Notes under the pieces: generated by a model
The model's database searches: none
The model's input: only the letters and a program-made list of their open reading frames with translations
Told to the model about the DNA's origin: nothing
NCBI GenBank assembly: GCA_023415275.1
Contig: JAEZLJ010000082.1
Location: forward strand, 1 to 55,119
Source of the DNA: Bacteroidota bacterium
Lineage (GTDB): Bacteria; Bacteroidota; Bacteroidia; Chitinophagales; Chitinophagaceae
DNA length: 55,119 nucleotides
Reading direction: 5' to 3'
Part shown: in pieces, positions 1 through 9,857 of the stretch
Numbering within the stretch: the first letter of the stretch is position 1
Layout: each line of letters opens with the position of its first letter
Program-made: the position numbers and the translations under genes

Positions 1-1
1 T

Positions 2-2059
2 AATAATGCCGGTCTTATTAACATGTACCTTCAGCAACTGGGAAAGACACCTCTATTTAAAAAGCATAAGCCTACCCCTTACGATGAAGCAATAAGCCTG
101 GTTTGGTACCTGGAGAATGTTTTTTACAATGCGGTAGGAAGGATCATCTATTTTCTTAAGGATCATTTTTCAGATGTGGATCTTAAGGATAATCCCATTA
201 TAAAAATGGGTTTCTGGCCTGGAGGTGACAGGGATGGGAATCCAAATGTTACCACAGACATTACATTGAGGGTGGCAGAAGCCTTGCGGTCCAGCATCAT
301 AAAATGTTACTACCTGGATGTAAGACGGTTAAAGCGAAGATTGACCTTTAAAGGAGTAGATATTATTCTTGCTGACCTGGAATCCAAGTTATACCGCAAT
401 ATTTTCATTCCGGGAGAACGCACAGAATTGACCAGGCAGGAAATACTGCAGTCTCTTTTTGAAATACGGGAGATTATTGTGCACCAACATAATGGTTTGT
501 TCCTGCACCTGCTGGACAATTTTATTAATAAAGTCCAGGTGTTCGGTTTGCATTTTGCATCCCTTGATATTAGACAGGATAGTTCTATTCACAACCAGGT
601 GCTGGAATCCATTGCAGCATCCTCTGATGTGCTGCCAGCTGATTATGCGCAATTAAATAATGATGAAAAGATCGCTGCTCTTATAAATATTGACAAAGCA
701 GTAAACATTGATCAGTTTGAAGATATAGTGAAGGATACCTTACTCTCAGTAAAAGCTATTAAGACCATACAACAGTTCAATGGAGCAGAGGGTTGCGATC
801 GATATATCATTAGTCAATGTAACAGTGCTTTAAATATCATGGAAGTATATGGTTTGTTTCTACTTTCAGGATGGACAAAGGGTAATCTGCCAATTGATAT
901 AGTACCTCTATTTGAAACGATCGAAGACCTTAAGAATGCACCTAAGGTGATGCGATCATTATATGAACATCCTATCTATACTGATCATTTAATCCAACGC
1001 AGTAAGACGCAAACTATAATGGTTGGCTTTTCAGATGGTACCAAAGATGGAGGGTACCTTATGGCCAATTGGAGTATTTATAAAGCCAAGGAAGAACTCA
1101 CCGCAGTCTCAAAGGAGTATGGGATCAATGTAATATTCTTTGACGGTAGGGGAGGCCCTCCGGCGCGCGGAGGTGGTAAAACGCATAAGTTCTATGCATC
1201 AATGGGAAATGCCATTTCATCCCGTGAAATTCAATTGACCATACAGGGACAAACAGTTAGTTCTAATTTCGGCACTGTGGACTCTGCCCAATTTAATATT
1301 GAGCAGCTGCTCAATGCAGGTATTTCCAATGATGTATTTGCGGAATCTCAAAAGAATCTAACCCCTCAGCAGGAGCAGATCATTGACCAGGTAGCGAATT
1401 ATAGTTTTGATTGCTATAAGCAATTGAAGGAGCATCCTTATTTTCTTGATTATCTATCCCAGGTCAGCCCCCTTAATTTTTATAGTGAAACCAATATTAG
1501 CAGCCGTCCTTCGAAAAGAGGTAAATCATACAGGCTTTCACTCAAAGATCTTAGAGCCATTCCTTTTGTAGGAGCATGGAGCCAGCTCAAGCAAAATGTT
1601 CCAGGCTTTTATGGCCTTGGTACAGCATTGGAAAAAATGGATAAGGAAGGGAAATTTGAAGAGGTGAGAAAAATATACCAGCTTTCTCCTTACGTTAAAA
1701 CGCTTATTGATAATTGTGAAATGGCCATGAAAAAGAATTTTTTTCCACTTACGGCCTTTCTTTCTGATCATCCCCAATATGGAGAGATCTGGAATATCAT
1801 CTATGAGGAGTTTGAACGGACAACCAGATATCTTTTAAAGTTATCCGGCCAAAATGAATTAATGAGTAATTACCCTGTGGAACAGCTATCTATACAAATG
1901 CGTGAAAAAATTGTTTTGCCCCTGACCACTATTCAACAATATGCCCTAACCAGGATGAGGGAAACGAAACAACTGGATGCAGAAGAAAGGGAAGTTCTTG
2001 AGCACCTGGTAGTCAGAAGTTCATTCGGCATTATCAATGCAGGAAGAAATTCCGTGTAA
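2..2059 (+). CDS. ppc: Phosphoenolpyruvate carboxylase, 5'-truncated by window edge
   Basis: Catalyses PEP + bicarbonate to oxaloacetate, the anaplerotic supply of C4 acids. The reading frame is open to the left edge with no stop, so the N-terminal part, including the first catalytic His region, lies outside the window; the ATG at 23 is internal. Visible family motifs are GGDRDGNPNVT, MVGFSDGTKDGG, FFDGRGGPPARGGGKTH, the SSRPSKRG segment and LRAIPFVGAWSQ. Where the E. coli enzyme has His in the FHGRGG loop this protein has Asp (FFDGRGG), which I believe is usual for Bacteroidota. The C-terminus ends NAGRNSV, where many homologues end in a MRNTG-type sequence. It converges on gltD with a 42-bp gap. 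Oxaloacetate supply fits the neighbouring glutamate synthase. The family call is certain; only the 5' end is missing. Confidence 0.96.
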   Translation, partial: NNAGLINMYLQQLGKTPLFKKHKPTPYDEAISLVWYLENVFYNAVGRIIYFLKDHFSDVDLKDNPIIKMGFWPGGDRDGNPNVTTDITLRVAEALRSSIIKCYYLDVRRLKRRLTFKGVDIILADLESKLYRNIFIPGERTELTRQEILQSLFEIREIIVHQHNGLFLHLLDNFINKVQVFGLHFASLDIRQDSSIHNQVLESIAASSDVLPADYAQLNNDEKIAALINIDKAVNIDQFEDIVKDTLLSVKAIKTIQQFNGAEGCDRYIISQCNSALNIMEVYGLFLLSGWTKGNLPIDIVPLFETIEDLKNAPKVMRSLYEHPIYTDHLIQRSKTQTIMVGFSDGTKDGGYLMANWSIYKAKEELTAVSKEYGINVIFFDGRGGPPARGGGKTHKFYASMGNAISSREIQLTIQGQTVSSNFGTVDSAQFNIEQLLNAGISNDVFAESQKNLTPQQEQIIDQVANYSFDCYKQLKEHPYFLDYLSQVSPLNFYSETNISSRPSKRGKSYRLSLKDLRAIPFVGAWSQLKQNVPGFYGLGTALEKMDKEGKFEEVRKIYQLSPYVKTLIDNCEMAMKKNFFPLTAFLSDHPQYGEIWNIIYEEFERTTRYLLKLSGQNELMSNYPVEQLSIQMREKIVLPLTTIQQYALTRMRETKQLDAEEREVLEHLVVRSSFGIINAGRNSV

Positions 2060-2101
2060 TAACTATTGCCATAGTTTCTTTTATCTCATTTTCCCCAGCT
2101 A

Positions 2102-3583
2102 TCAATATTGCACTTGCCTGGCCAGGAAGCTTTGGTCCTTCGTTTCCAGGGAGGAAGAACCTACCAGGAATTCATCTACTTTCCTGGCACATTCCCTTCC
2201 TTCGCTTATAGCCCAAACCACCAGTGATTGTCCACGACGCATATCGCCTGCTGAAAATATCTTTGAAATATTAGTTTGATAAGAGGTTTCAGAAGCTTTT
2301 ACATTTCCCCTCTCATCCAATTCAACGCTCAACTCATTGATGAGGCCCTGGTGTTGCGGGTGCACAAACCCCATGGCCAATAGTGCCAGTTCACATGGTA
2401 ACTCTCTCTCTGTTCCAGGCATCTCACTAAACCCGGCGGTTTTGCCATCGGGTGTTAATTTCCATTCCAGGTCCACCACTTTTAAAGCTTTGAGGTTTCC
2501 CTGGCCATCTCCAATAAATTCTTTTGTTGCAACGGCCCAATGCCTGTCAGCACCTTCTTCATGAGAAGAAGTAATTTTTAGGATCATTGGATAGGTGGGC
2601 CATGGCATAAAAGGAGTTCTTTCAGCTGCAGGTTTTGGTAGTAATTCGAATTGGGTAACAGTAGCAGCGCCCTGCCTGTTAGAGGTTCCTATGCAATCGC
2701 TTCCTGTATCTCCTCCGCCTATTACAATTACGTTTTTGCCTGTAGCCAGTATATCCTCTTCATCAACGCTTTGATGACTAACTCTTTTATTTTGTTGTTT
2801 TAGAAAATCCATGGCAAAGTGCACACCTTTCAGTTCTCTGCCTGGTATATCCAAATTCCTTGGTATGGTGGATCCACCCGCTAATACCACAGCATGGTGC
2901 TCCCTTAAAATATCATTGATACGAACATTAACTCCTACATTAGCATTGCATTTGAACACTACTCCTTCTTGTTCCAAAATAGATATCCGCCGCTCCACTA
3001 CCCATTTCTCCAACTTGAAATCAGGAATTCCATATCGTAACAATCCACCTGGCTTTTCATCCCGTTCAAAAACAGTTACGGAATGGCCTGCATAGTTTAG
3101 CTGGGCTGCTACTGCTAATCCTGCTGGTCCGGATCCAATTACCGCTACTTTTTTACCCGTCTGGTAATTGGGTTTATTGGGCTTCACCAACCCTTTTTCA
3201 AACGCTATCTCAATAATATGCTTTTCAATTTCCTCTATCGTGATGGCAGGTTGATTAATGCCCAATACACAGGAACTTTCGCAAGGTGCCGGGCAGATAC
3301 GTCCTGTGAATTCAGGAAAATTATTAGTGAAGGAGAGTAGCTGATAGGCTTCTTCCCATTGTCCTCTATAAACGGCATCATTAAATTCAGGGATGAAGTT
3401 GCCTAAAGGGCAGCCACTGTGGCAAAACGGAACTCCGCAATTCATACACCTGGCAGATTGTTCATGGAGCTTTTGATCGGTATACCTATGAACAAATTCA
3501 TTATAGTCATGAACTCTTTCCTGAACCGGTCTTTTTTCCGGAAGCTCACGACTGAATTCTAAAAACCCTGTTGTCTTGCCCAT
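2102..3583 (-). CDS. gltD: Glutamate synthase (NADPH) small subunit
   Basis: Beta subunit of GOGAT, 493 aa. It takes electrons from NAD(P)H through FAD and passes them through Fe-S clusters to the large subunit. The N-terminal part carries two cysteine groups, CMNCGVPFCHSGC and CPAPCESSC, for [4Fe-4S] clusters. A first Rossmann motif IGSGPAGLAVA (FAD) lies near residue 150 and a second, VIGGGDTGSDC (NADPH), near residue 290. The C-terminal segment FSAGDMRRGQSLVVWAI is the usual FAD-binding end. It is downstream of gltB in the same direction with a 94-bp gap, so very probably one operon. Length and start (MGKTTGFLEF) are normal for the family. Nothing appears broken. Confidence 0.97.
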   Translation of the reverse strand: MGKTTGFLEFSRELPEKRPVQERVHDYNEFVHRYTDQKLHEQSARCMNCGVPFCHSGCPLGNFIPEFNDAVYRGQWEEAYQLLSFTNNFPEFTGRICPAPCESSCVLGINQPAITIEEIEKHIIEIAFEKGLVKPNKPNYQTGKKVAVIGSGPAGLAVAAQLNYAGHSVTVFERDEKPGGLLRYGIPDFKLEKWVVERRISILEQEGVVFKCNANVGVNVRINDILREHHAVVLAGGSTIPRNLDIPGRELKGVHFAMDFLKQQNKRVSHQSVDEEDILATGKNVIVIGGGDTGSDCIGTSNRQGAATVTQFELLPKPAAERTPFMPWPTYPMILKITSSHEEGADRHWAVATKEFIGDGQGNLKALKVVDLEWKLTPDGKTAGFSEMPGTERELPCELALLAMGFVHPQHQGLINELSVELDERGNVKASETSYQTNISKIFSAGDMRRGQSLVVWAISEGRECARKVDEFLVGSSSLETKDQSFLARQVQY

Positions 3584-3677
3584 GAAATAATGTTTTGTTT
3601 TACAGTTGATAATTTACCATTCGAAATTCATATAGCAGCAATCGTTAGCATTCATATAGTAGCAATAGCCAGCGTCC

Positions 3678-6600
3678 TTAAGCGATGTTTTTCTGGAGCT
3701 CTGTTCGAAGGTTAGCATGTAACACCTTTTTGTAATCCTTAGGAAATACCTTGATAAAATTTCTTAACTGGTTGTCAAAGTCATCCAGGATAAACCTTGC
3801 CACAGTACTTCCTGTATAAGTATAATGGTCGGCAATCATTTGTTTGATTTCATCAATATCGCTTTCTTCTACCGGATCCAGGTCTACCATTTCCTTATTG
3901 CACATCTGGTCAAAGTTTCCTTTAGCATTGTATACATAAGCTATTCCTCCGCTCATGCCCGCAGCAAAGTTTCTCCCGGTTTCGCCCAATATGACCACTC
4001 TTCCCCCGGTCATATATTCACAACCATGATCTCCTATACTTTCTACCACTGCCTGGACACCTGAATTTCGTACACAAAAACGTTCTCCTGCTTTACCACG
4101 TATAAAGGCACTGCCAGAGGTAGCTCCATAAAAAGCCACATTGCCGATTATAATGTTTTCTTCAGGAGAAAAAGATGATTGATGGGGCGGGTAAACTACT
4201 AGTCTTGCCCCGGACAGCCCTTTTCCAAAATAATCATTGGCATCCCCCTCCAGTTCAAGGGTAAGTCCATTGGTTGAAAATGCACCAAAGCTTTGTCCCG
4301 CCGTGCCAGTGAATTTGAAATGGATCGTATCAGCAGGCAGCCCGGCAGACTTGAATTTTTTAGATATTTCATTCGATAATAAGGTACCTACTGTTCTGTC
4401 AGTGTTAAGTATATGGAAGGCTGCTGATATGTGCTGGCCATTTGCCAATGCTGGCTTTGCTGCTTCCAGTAATTTCCAGTCAAGGATATCTTCAATGCCA
4501 TGATCTTGTTCTTCCTGTTTATATAATCCCGTGTATAAAGAAAGTGGTTCTTTGAATAATACAGGGGCAAGGTCCAATTTGTTATATTTCCAATGTCTGA
4601 TATCAGGCCGGGCTTCCAGGCTATCTACCTGGCCTACCATTTCATTGACTGTTCTGAACCCTAATTCTGCCATGATCTCCCTCAATTCTTCTGTTATGAA
4701 TCTGAAGAAATTCACCACATGGTCTGCGTCGCCATTAAAGCGCTTTCTTAATTCTGCATCCTGGGTGGCAATACCTACAGGGCAGGTGTTCAGATGACAT
4801 TTACGCATCATAATGCATCCTTCCACAATTAATGCTGCCGTAGCAATTCCCCATTCTTCTGCACCAAGCAAGGTGGCAATGGCTATATCCCTTCCTGTTC
4901 TTAACTGGCCATCTGCCTGCACTATCACGCGACTTCTTAATTTATTTTTTACCAACGTTTGGTGTGTCTCCGCCAGCCCCAGTTCCCAGGGAAGGCCTGC
5001 ATGCTTGATAGAGCTTAAGGGAGATGCCCCTGTTCCTCCATCATGACCTGCTATTAATATTACATCAGCCTTTGCCTTGGCAACTCCGGCTGCGATGGTT
5101 CCTACACCTGCTTTTGAAACCAGCTTCACACTGATCCTGGCCTCACGGTTTGCATTTTTCAGGTCAAAGATCAATTGTGCCAGGTCTTCAATGGAATAGA
5201 TATCATGGTGGGGAGGAGGGGAGATCAAACCGACGCCCGGCGTTGAGTGCCTAACCTTTCCAATCCACTCATCCACCTTATGTCCTGGAAGTTGCCCCCC
5301 TTCACCAGGTTTCGCACCCTGCGCCATTTTGATCTGTAGTTCATCGGCCATGGATAAATAATAGCTGGTTACTCCAAAGCGGGCAGAGGCTACCTGCTTG
5401 ATGGCAGAGCGCATAGAGTCACCATTGGGCATAGTCTCATATCTTATTTCATCTTCACCGCCCTCGCCCGTATTACTTTTTGCCCCGATACGGTTCATGG
5501 CAATGGCAAGTGTGGAATGTGCTTCATGTGATATGGAACCGAAGCTCATAGCCCCTGTGGCAAATCTTTTAAATATAGTTTCTGCTGGCTCTACTTCATC
5601 AATGGATATAGCCTGGCGGTTCCTTTTAAATTGAAAAAGGCTTCTTAAAGTGCAGGCCTTTTGAGATTGATCGTTTACAAGCTTGGAATACTTTTTGAAT
5701 GATTGGTAATCATTCATTTTAGTCGCATACTGTAATAAGTGAATGGTTTGAGGATTAAATAAATGAAACTCGCCTTTGCGCTTCCATTCATACACCCCAC
5801 CTATCGGCAGCCGTTCAACGGGTTGTATTTTCTTTGTAAATGCAAAATGATGCTTAGCCAGTGTTTCCCGGGCTATTTCATCTATGCCCATACCTTCTAT
5901 CCTCGATGTGGCTCCCGTGAAGTATTGATCTACCACCGATTTGTTCAAACCTATGATCTCAAAAATCTGAGCTCCCTGGTAAGATTGCAGGGTGGAGATG
6001 CCCATTTTAGAGAACACTTTCAACAGGCCCTCATTCACTGCTTTTATATAATTTTTTACTAATTTCTTGCTCTCAAGGCCCTCACCCAATCTTTTTGATT
6101 CATTAAGATCATTGATGGTGGACAAGGCCAGGTAAGGATTTATAGCTGTGGCTCCGAATCCTATCAGGCAGGCAAAATGATGCACTTCCCACACATCACC
6201 CGCTTCAATGACCAGACCAACCTGCCCGCGAAGACCTTTCCGGATGAGATGGTGATGAACAGCAGCTGTAGCTAATAAAGATGGTATAGGTGCATGTTCT
6301 GAGTCAATCGCCCGGTCAGAAATAATCAATACTTCAAATCCATCTTCTACCGCATCTGTTGCATACCGGCAAAGTCTGTCAAGACCTCTTTTTAAAGATC
6401 CATTCTTACCATCTGCTCTGAAATAAGATTGAAGTGTTTTAGCCTGGAAGATTCCAGTATCTATACTTCGTAATGTCTCCATTTCATGGTTTGACAAAAC
6501 AGGTTGCTTCAATGCCACACTGTGGCAGGAAAGTGGGTCTTCAGTCAACAAATTCCCGTTATTGCCCACAAAAGTGGCCAGGGACATGACCATTCGTTCC

Positions 6601-8201
6601 CTTATAGGATCAATAGGAGGGTTGGTAACCTGTGCGAATAACTGTTTGAAATAGCTGCTCAGGTGTTGAGGTTGATCACTTAATATAGCCAAGGGAATAT
6701 CTGATCCCATTGATCCAAGTGGCTCTTTTCCATCCAAGGCCATGGGAGTAATTATGGTATCAAGGTCTTCTGCAGAATAACCAAAAGCTTTCTGGTATTT
6801 GAATACCTGTTCATGATGCAGATCTGTAAATTGCACGCGAGGTTCAGGTAATTCCTCGAGGCGAATCTTATATTTATTTAACCAGTCAGCATACGGCTTT
6901 TGTGAACATATGGATTGTTTTAACTCCTCATCGCTGATGATTCTTCCCTGTTCCAAATCCACAACAAACATTTTCCCGGGTTGCAGTCTTCCTTTTTCCA
7001 GGATCAAAGAAGGATCAACCGGCAGAACGCCTGTTTCAGATGCCATAATTACCCTATCATCTGATGTGACACAATACCTGGAAGGCCTGAGTCCATTCCT
7101 GTCCAGTGTAGCTCCAATGATCTTTCCATTCGTAAATGAAATAGAAGCAGGTCCATCCCATGGTTCCATAAATGAAGCATGAAATTCATAAAAGGCCTTT
7201 TTTACAGGATCCATCAGTTCATTATCGTCCCAGGCTTCAGGAATCAGCATCATCATTACATGCGGAAGAGAGCGCCCGCATAGTGTTAATAATTCGATCA
7301 TATTATCAAGACAGGCTGAATCTGACTGTCCCTCGGTAATAATAGGTAACAGCATGTCCATCTCCTCTTTGGAAAAATAGGGGGAGGTAAAGTTTCGTTC
7401 ACTGGTCTTTAACCAGTTTAAATTGCCTTGTAAAGTATTGATCTCGCCATTGTGGGCAATAAAACGAAAAGGTTGGGCCAACTTCCATGAGGGGAAAGTA
7501 TTGGTAGCAAAACGGGAATGCACTAACCCGAACGCTGACACCATCCTTTTGTTCCTGAGATCAGGAAAATATTCCCTGACCTGCTTACTGGTTAACTGGC
7601 CTTTATATACTATGGTTTTATAAGATAGGGAAGCAATGTAAAATCCTACCGGATCCCTTTTTACGGTATTATTAATTGTATGTGAGGCATAGTTTCGTAA
7701 TAAAAAAAGTTTGCGTTCAAAATCTTCTGGATTAGTAATATGGTCAGGACATGTAACGATCACATGCTCCATTTCAGGTTCAACACTTAGTGCTGTAAAG
7801 CCAATCGAGTCAGGATCAACAGGGACCTTTCTATAAGTAAGTACTTCCAGGGATAATTTTTCAGCACATCGGTTAAAAATATCCCTGCATTCTTCTTTTA
7901 ACCGGATGTCCTTTGGAAAGAAAAGTACACCAATTCCATATTTGCCAAACGCAGGTAAATGAGCCCCCAGTTTACTGCACTCATCAAAAAAGAATTCATG
8001 AGGTACCTGTATCATGATGCCGGCCCCATCACCAGTATTATGTTCACATCCACAGGCTCCCCTGTGTTCCATATTTTCAAGAATAGTCAGTGCATCCGAA
8101 ATGATCTGGTGAGATTTGGAACTCTTGATATTGGCAACAAAACCAATTCCGCAGGAATCATGTTCAAAGGAGGGAGAATAAAGACCTGTGTTGCTTACCA
8201 T
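3678..8201 (-). CDS. gltB: Glutamate synthase large subunit
   Basis: Alpha subunit of glutamate synthase, 1507 aa, full length. It transfers the amide of glutamine to 2-oxoglutarate, giving two glutamates. The N-terminal class II glutamine amidotransferase begins after a short propeptide, with the catalytic Cys in DSCGIGF (residue 17). The FMN-binding synthase domain contains GEGGEDEIRYE, KPGEGGQLPGHKV and AGHDGGTGASPLSSIKHAG. The [3Fe-4S] cysteines are in CIMMRKCHLNTCPVG. The C-terminal glutamate synthase beta-helix region (GXXG repeats, e.g. GGRVVILGETGRNFAAGMSGG) is present. gltD follows 94 bp downstream. The start at 8201 faces the porin-amtB pair, so the 8202-8762 region holds two divergent promoters. 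Confidence 0.98.
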   Translation of the reverse strand: MVSNTGLYSPSFEHDSCGIGFVANIKSSKSHQIISDALTILENMEHRGACGCEHNTGDGAGIMIQVPHEFFFDECSKLGAHLPAFGKYGIGVLFFPKDIRLKEECRDIFNRCAEKLSLEVLTYRKVPVDPDSIGFTALSVEPEMEHVIVTCPDHITNPEDFERKLFLLRNYASHTINNTVKRDPVGFYIASLSYKTIVYKGQLTSKQVREYFPDLRNKRMVSAFGLVHSRFATNTFPSWKLAQPFRFIAHNGEINTLQGNLNWLKTSERNFTSPYFSKEEMDMLLPIITEGQSDSACLDNMIELLTLCGRSLPHVMMMLIPEAWDDNELMDPVKKAFYEFHASFMEPWDGPASISFTNGKIIGATLDRNGLRPSRYCVTSDDRVIMASETGVLPVDPSLILEKGRLQPGKMFVVDLEQGRIISDEELKQSICSQKPYADWLNKYKIRLEELPEPRVQFTDLHHEQVFKYQKAFGYSAEDLDTIITPMALDGKEPLGSMGSDIPLAILSDQPQHLSSYFKQLFAQVTNPPIDPIRERMVMSLATFVGNNGNLLTEDPLSCHSVALKQPVLSNHEMETLRSIDTGIFQAKTLQSYFRADGKNGSLKRGLDRLCRYATDAVEDGFEVLIISDRAIDSEHAPIPSLLATAAVHHHLIRKGLRGQVGLVIEAGDVWEVHHFACLIGFGATAINPYLALSTINDLNESKRLGEGLESKKLVKNYIKAVNEGLLKVFSKMGISTLQSYQGAQIFEIIGLNKSVVDQYFTGATSRIEGMGIDEIARETLAKHHFAFTKKIQPVERLPIGGVYEWKRKGEFHLFNPQTIHLLQYATKMNDYQSFKKYSKLVNDQSQKACTLRSLFQFKRNRQAISIDEVEPAETIFKRFATGAMSFGSISHEAHSTLAIAMNRIGAKSNTGEGGEDEIRYETMPNGDSMRSAIKQVASARFGVTSYYLSMADELQIKMAQGAKPGEGGQLPGHKVDEWIGKVRHSTPGVGLISPPPHHDIYSIEDLAQLIFDLKNANREARISVKLVSKAGVGTIAAGVAKAKADVILIAGHDGGTGASPLSSIKHAGLPWELGLAETHQTLVKNKLRSRVIVQADGQLRTGRDIAIATLLGAEEWGIATAALIVEGCIMMRKCHLNTCPVGIATQDAELRKRFNGDADHVVNFFRFITEELREIMAELGFRTVNEMVGQVDSLEARPDIRHWKYNKLDLAPVLFKEPLSLYTGLYKQEEQDHGIEDILDWKLLEAAKPALANGQHISAAFHILNTDRTVGTLLSNEISKKFKSAGLPADTIHFKFTGTAGQSFGAFSTNGLTLELEGDANDYFGKGLSGARLVVYPPHQSSFSPEENIIIGNVAFYGATSGSAFIRGKAGERFCVRNSGVQAVVESIGDHGCEYMTGGRVVILGETGRNFAAGMSGGIAYVYNAKGNFDQMCNKEMVDLDPVEESDIDEIKQMIADHYTYTGSTVARFILDDFDNQLRNFIKVFPKDYKKVLHANLRTELQKNIA

Positions 8202-8680
8202 ATCTAATTACTTTATGACGTTAACTATTAAATAATTGATAGCAAGCGAACCTTACGAATATACAAATTAAGGATACAGCATAGCTCCTGGTTATATCCT
8301 ATTATTTTTATTAAATCCGGTTTCTAAAGAGGCAAAGTGGATAATGATTTGAGGTAATGAATGATATATAATAAATGTATAGTAATTTTAAATATGTTTG
8401 ATTAATCCTTTATTTACTTATTAAAATTTGACTTTAATGTAGAATTGAACATAAATTGATGTATTTTTATTTGGAATACGGAAGGATGTAAACATTTATT
8501 TCACATAATAATAAATAATATTTGATTTAAGTCTTCAGGTTTACTACTTTTATTATGGTAAAGAACAGCAGAAGACAGAGATATAAGGTCAATAAATAGG
8601 GAATATTACGAATCGTAAATAGTGGTTGAATATCAGGTTCAACTGAAATAAGGGAAGTAAGCGGGATAGAAAAAATATTA
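8202..8680. promoter_or_regulatory. Divergent AT-rich control region between gltB and porin-amtB
   Basis: No gene is visible in this stretch. It is very AT-rich from about 8340 to 8560. Two compact dyads lie nearer the porin side: TTACGA-N1-TCGTAA at 8606-8618 and GTTGAA-N7-TTCAAC at 8625-8643. Either could be a transcription-factor site. I could not find a convincing pair of Bacteroidota -33/-7 promoter elements by eye, so promoter positions are not claimed. The arrangement, glutamate synthase one way and ammonium uptake the other, makes shared nitrogen control plausible, but that is inference. Confidence 0.5.
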
Positions 8681-8744
8681 AAGGTATTGCTTGCAATTTC
8701 TAAGCTTCTGGAACAAGCTTAGGGCAGGCAATACCTTCTTTTTT
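8681..8744 (+). promoter_or_regulatory. Long two-stage hairpin with T-tract in the porin-amtB leader
   Basis: Outer arms 8681-8694 (aaggtattgcttgc) and 8724-8737 (gcaggcaatacctt) pair along 14 bases with one G-U. Inside them, 8700-8707 (ctaagctt) pairs perfectly with 8715-8722 (aagcttag) around a 7-base loop. The stem is followed at 8739-8744 by six T residues, 19 bases before the porin ATG. This is the shape of an intrinsic terminator placed in a 5' leader, so either transcription attenuation of porin-amtB or termination of an upstream short RNA is possible. The hairpin itself is seen directly; its role is inferred. Confidence 0.72.
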
Positions 8745-8762
8745 AACTTAAATACCATTACA

Positions 8763-9827
8763 ATGTTACGAAAAATTATCTCCTCAGGCATTGCCGTATC
8801 TGCCTTAAATATGGCTTTCGCTCAAGATTCCCTGACCAAACCTACTCTAACTGTTTCGGGATCAGCAGATGTTTATTACAAGTATGATTTTGGAAAATCA
8901 CCACTTAATAATTTCACTTCCTTTACTCATTCACACAACAGTTTTGAGCCAGGCATGGCCACTGTGAAATTTAATTATAAAACTCCCAAAGTAGAATTAG
9001 TAACTGACCTGGGTTTTGGCAAAAGGGCTAAGGAGTTTTCTTATACAGATGATGGCATATCTGCAGCTATCAAGCAATTATATATTAGTTATTCACCGGC
9101 CAATTGGGTAAAGCTTACAGCTGGAAGCTGGTCCACGCACGTTGGGTATGAAGTATTGGATGCTTACCTGAATCGGAATTACAGTATGTCCTATATGTTT
9201 ACCAATGGCCCTTTCTCGCATACAGGAGTGAAACTCGAAGCCAGTCATGGCGCACACGGATTAATGGTTGGCATCGCTAATCCTACAGATTACAAATATG
9301 TTCCAGAGGGGTTCATCAATAAAAAGGCATTTATTGCTCAGTATAGCTTCATCCCCGGAGATTTTTTCAAAGCTTATTTCAATTATGTAAACAGTGAAAA
9401 TATAGACACAACCAAATCCAAACAGTATGATGTGGTGCTAACAAGCAAGTTTTCAGATCACTTTAACCTTGCTTTAAATGGTACCTATAATAATACCAGT
9501 GTTTACCTGGGAAATAAGGAATATGATAAGAATAAAAACTGGTGGGGCTCTGCGATATATCTTAATTATGATGCTTCCTCTCATTTCGGGCTAACGCTGA
9601 GGGAAGAATACTTCAGCGATAAGGATGGTTTAAAAGTCTTTTCTGCTTCACCAATTGGAGGGAGTATTATAGCCAGTACCCTGTCTGCTAATTTCAAACT
9701 TGACAACTTCACTTTCATTCCGGAGTTCCGTATGGATAAGGCCAGTGAATTTGTATTTGTGGACAGTCATAATATACCTACAAAAACAGCCACTAACTTT
9801 TTGCTGGCAGCTATTTATCAATTCTAA
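8763..9827 (+). CDS. Outer-membrane beta-barrel porin (OmpL-like) paired with ammonium transporter
   Basis: 354-aa outer-membrane protein. I chose the ATG at 8763 because it opens directly with a signal peptide (MLRKIISSGIAVSALNMAFAQ); the longer frame from 8691 would start inside the hairpin. The mature part is an alternating aromatic/polar beta-strand pattern (e.g. ADVYYKYDFG, VKFNYKTPK, GLTLREEYFS) ending LLAAIYQF, a normal barrel C-terminus with terminal Phe. It resembles the OmpL-like porins (beta-barrel porin-2) of Bacteroidota. Its partner is amtB, 30 bp downstream, so it probably lets ammonium or small amines cross the outer membrane. The barrel call is firm; substrate is inferred from context. 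Confidence 0.85.
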   Translation: MLRKIISSGIAVSALNMAFAQDSLTKPTLTVSGSADVYYKYDFGKSPLNNFTSFTHSHNSFEPGMATVKFNYKTPKVELVTDLGFGKRAKEFSYTDDGISAAIKQLYISYSPANWVKLTAGSWSTHVGYEVLDAYLNRNYSMSYMFTNGPFSHTGVKLEASHGAHGLMVGIANPTDYKYVPEGFINKKAFIAQYSFIPGDFFKAYFNYVNSENIDTTKSKQYDVVLTSKFSDHFNLALNGTYNNTSVYLGNKEYDKNKNWWGSAIYLNYDASSHFGLTLREEYFSDKDGLKVFSASPIGGSIIASTLSANFKLDNFTFIPEFRMDKASEFVFVDSHNIPTKTATNFLLAAIYQF

Positions 9828-9857
9828 TTATTACACTTAACATTAAATTTTACATCA

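Noticed and set aside
8691..8762. N-terminal extension of the porin frame
   Set aside because: It begins inside the leader hairpin and precedes a clean signal peptide; the ATG at 8763 is better.
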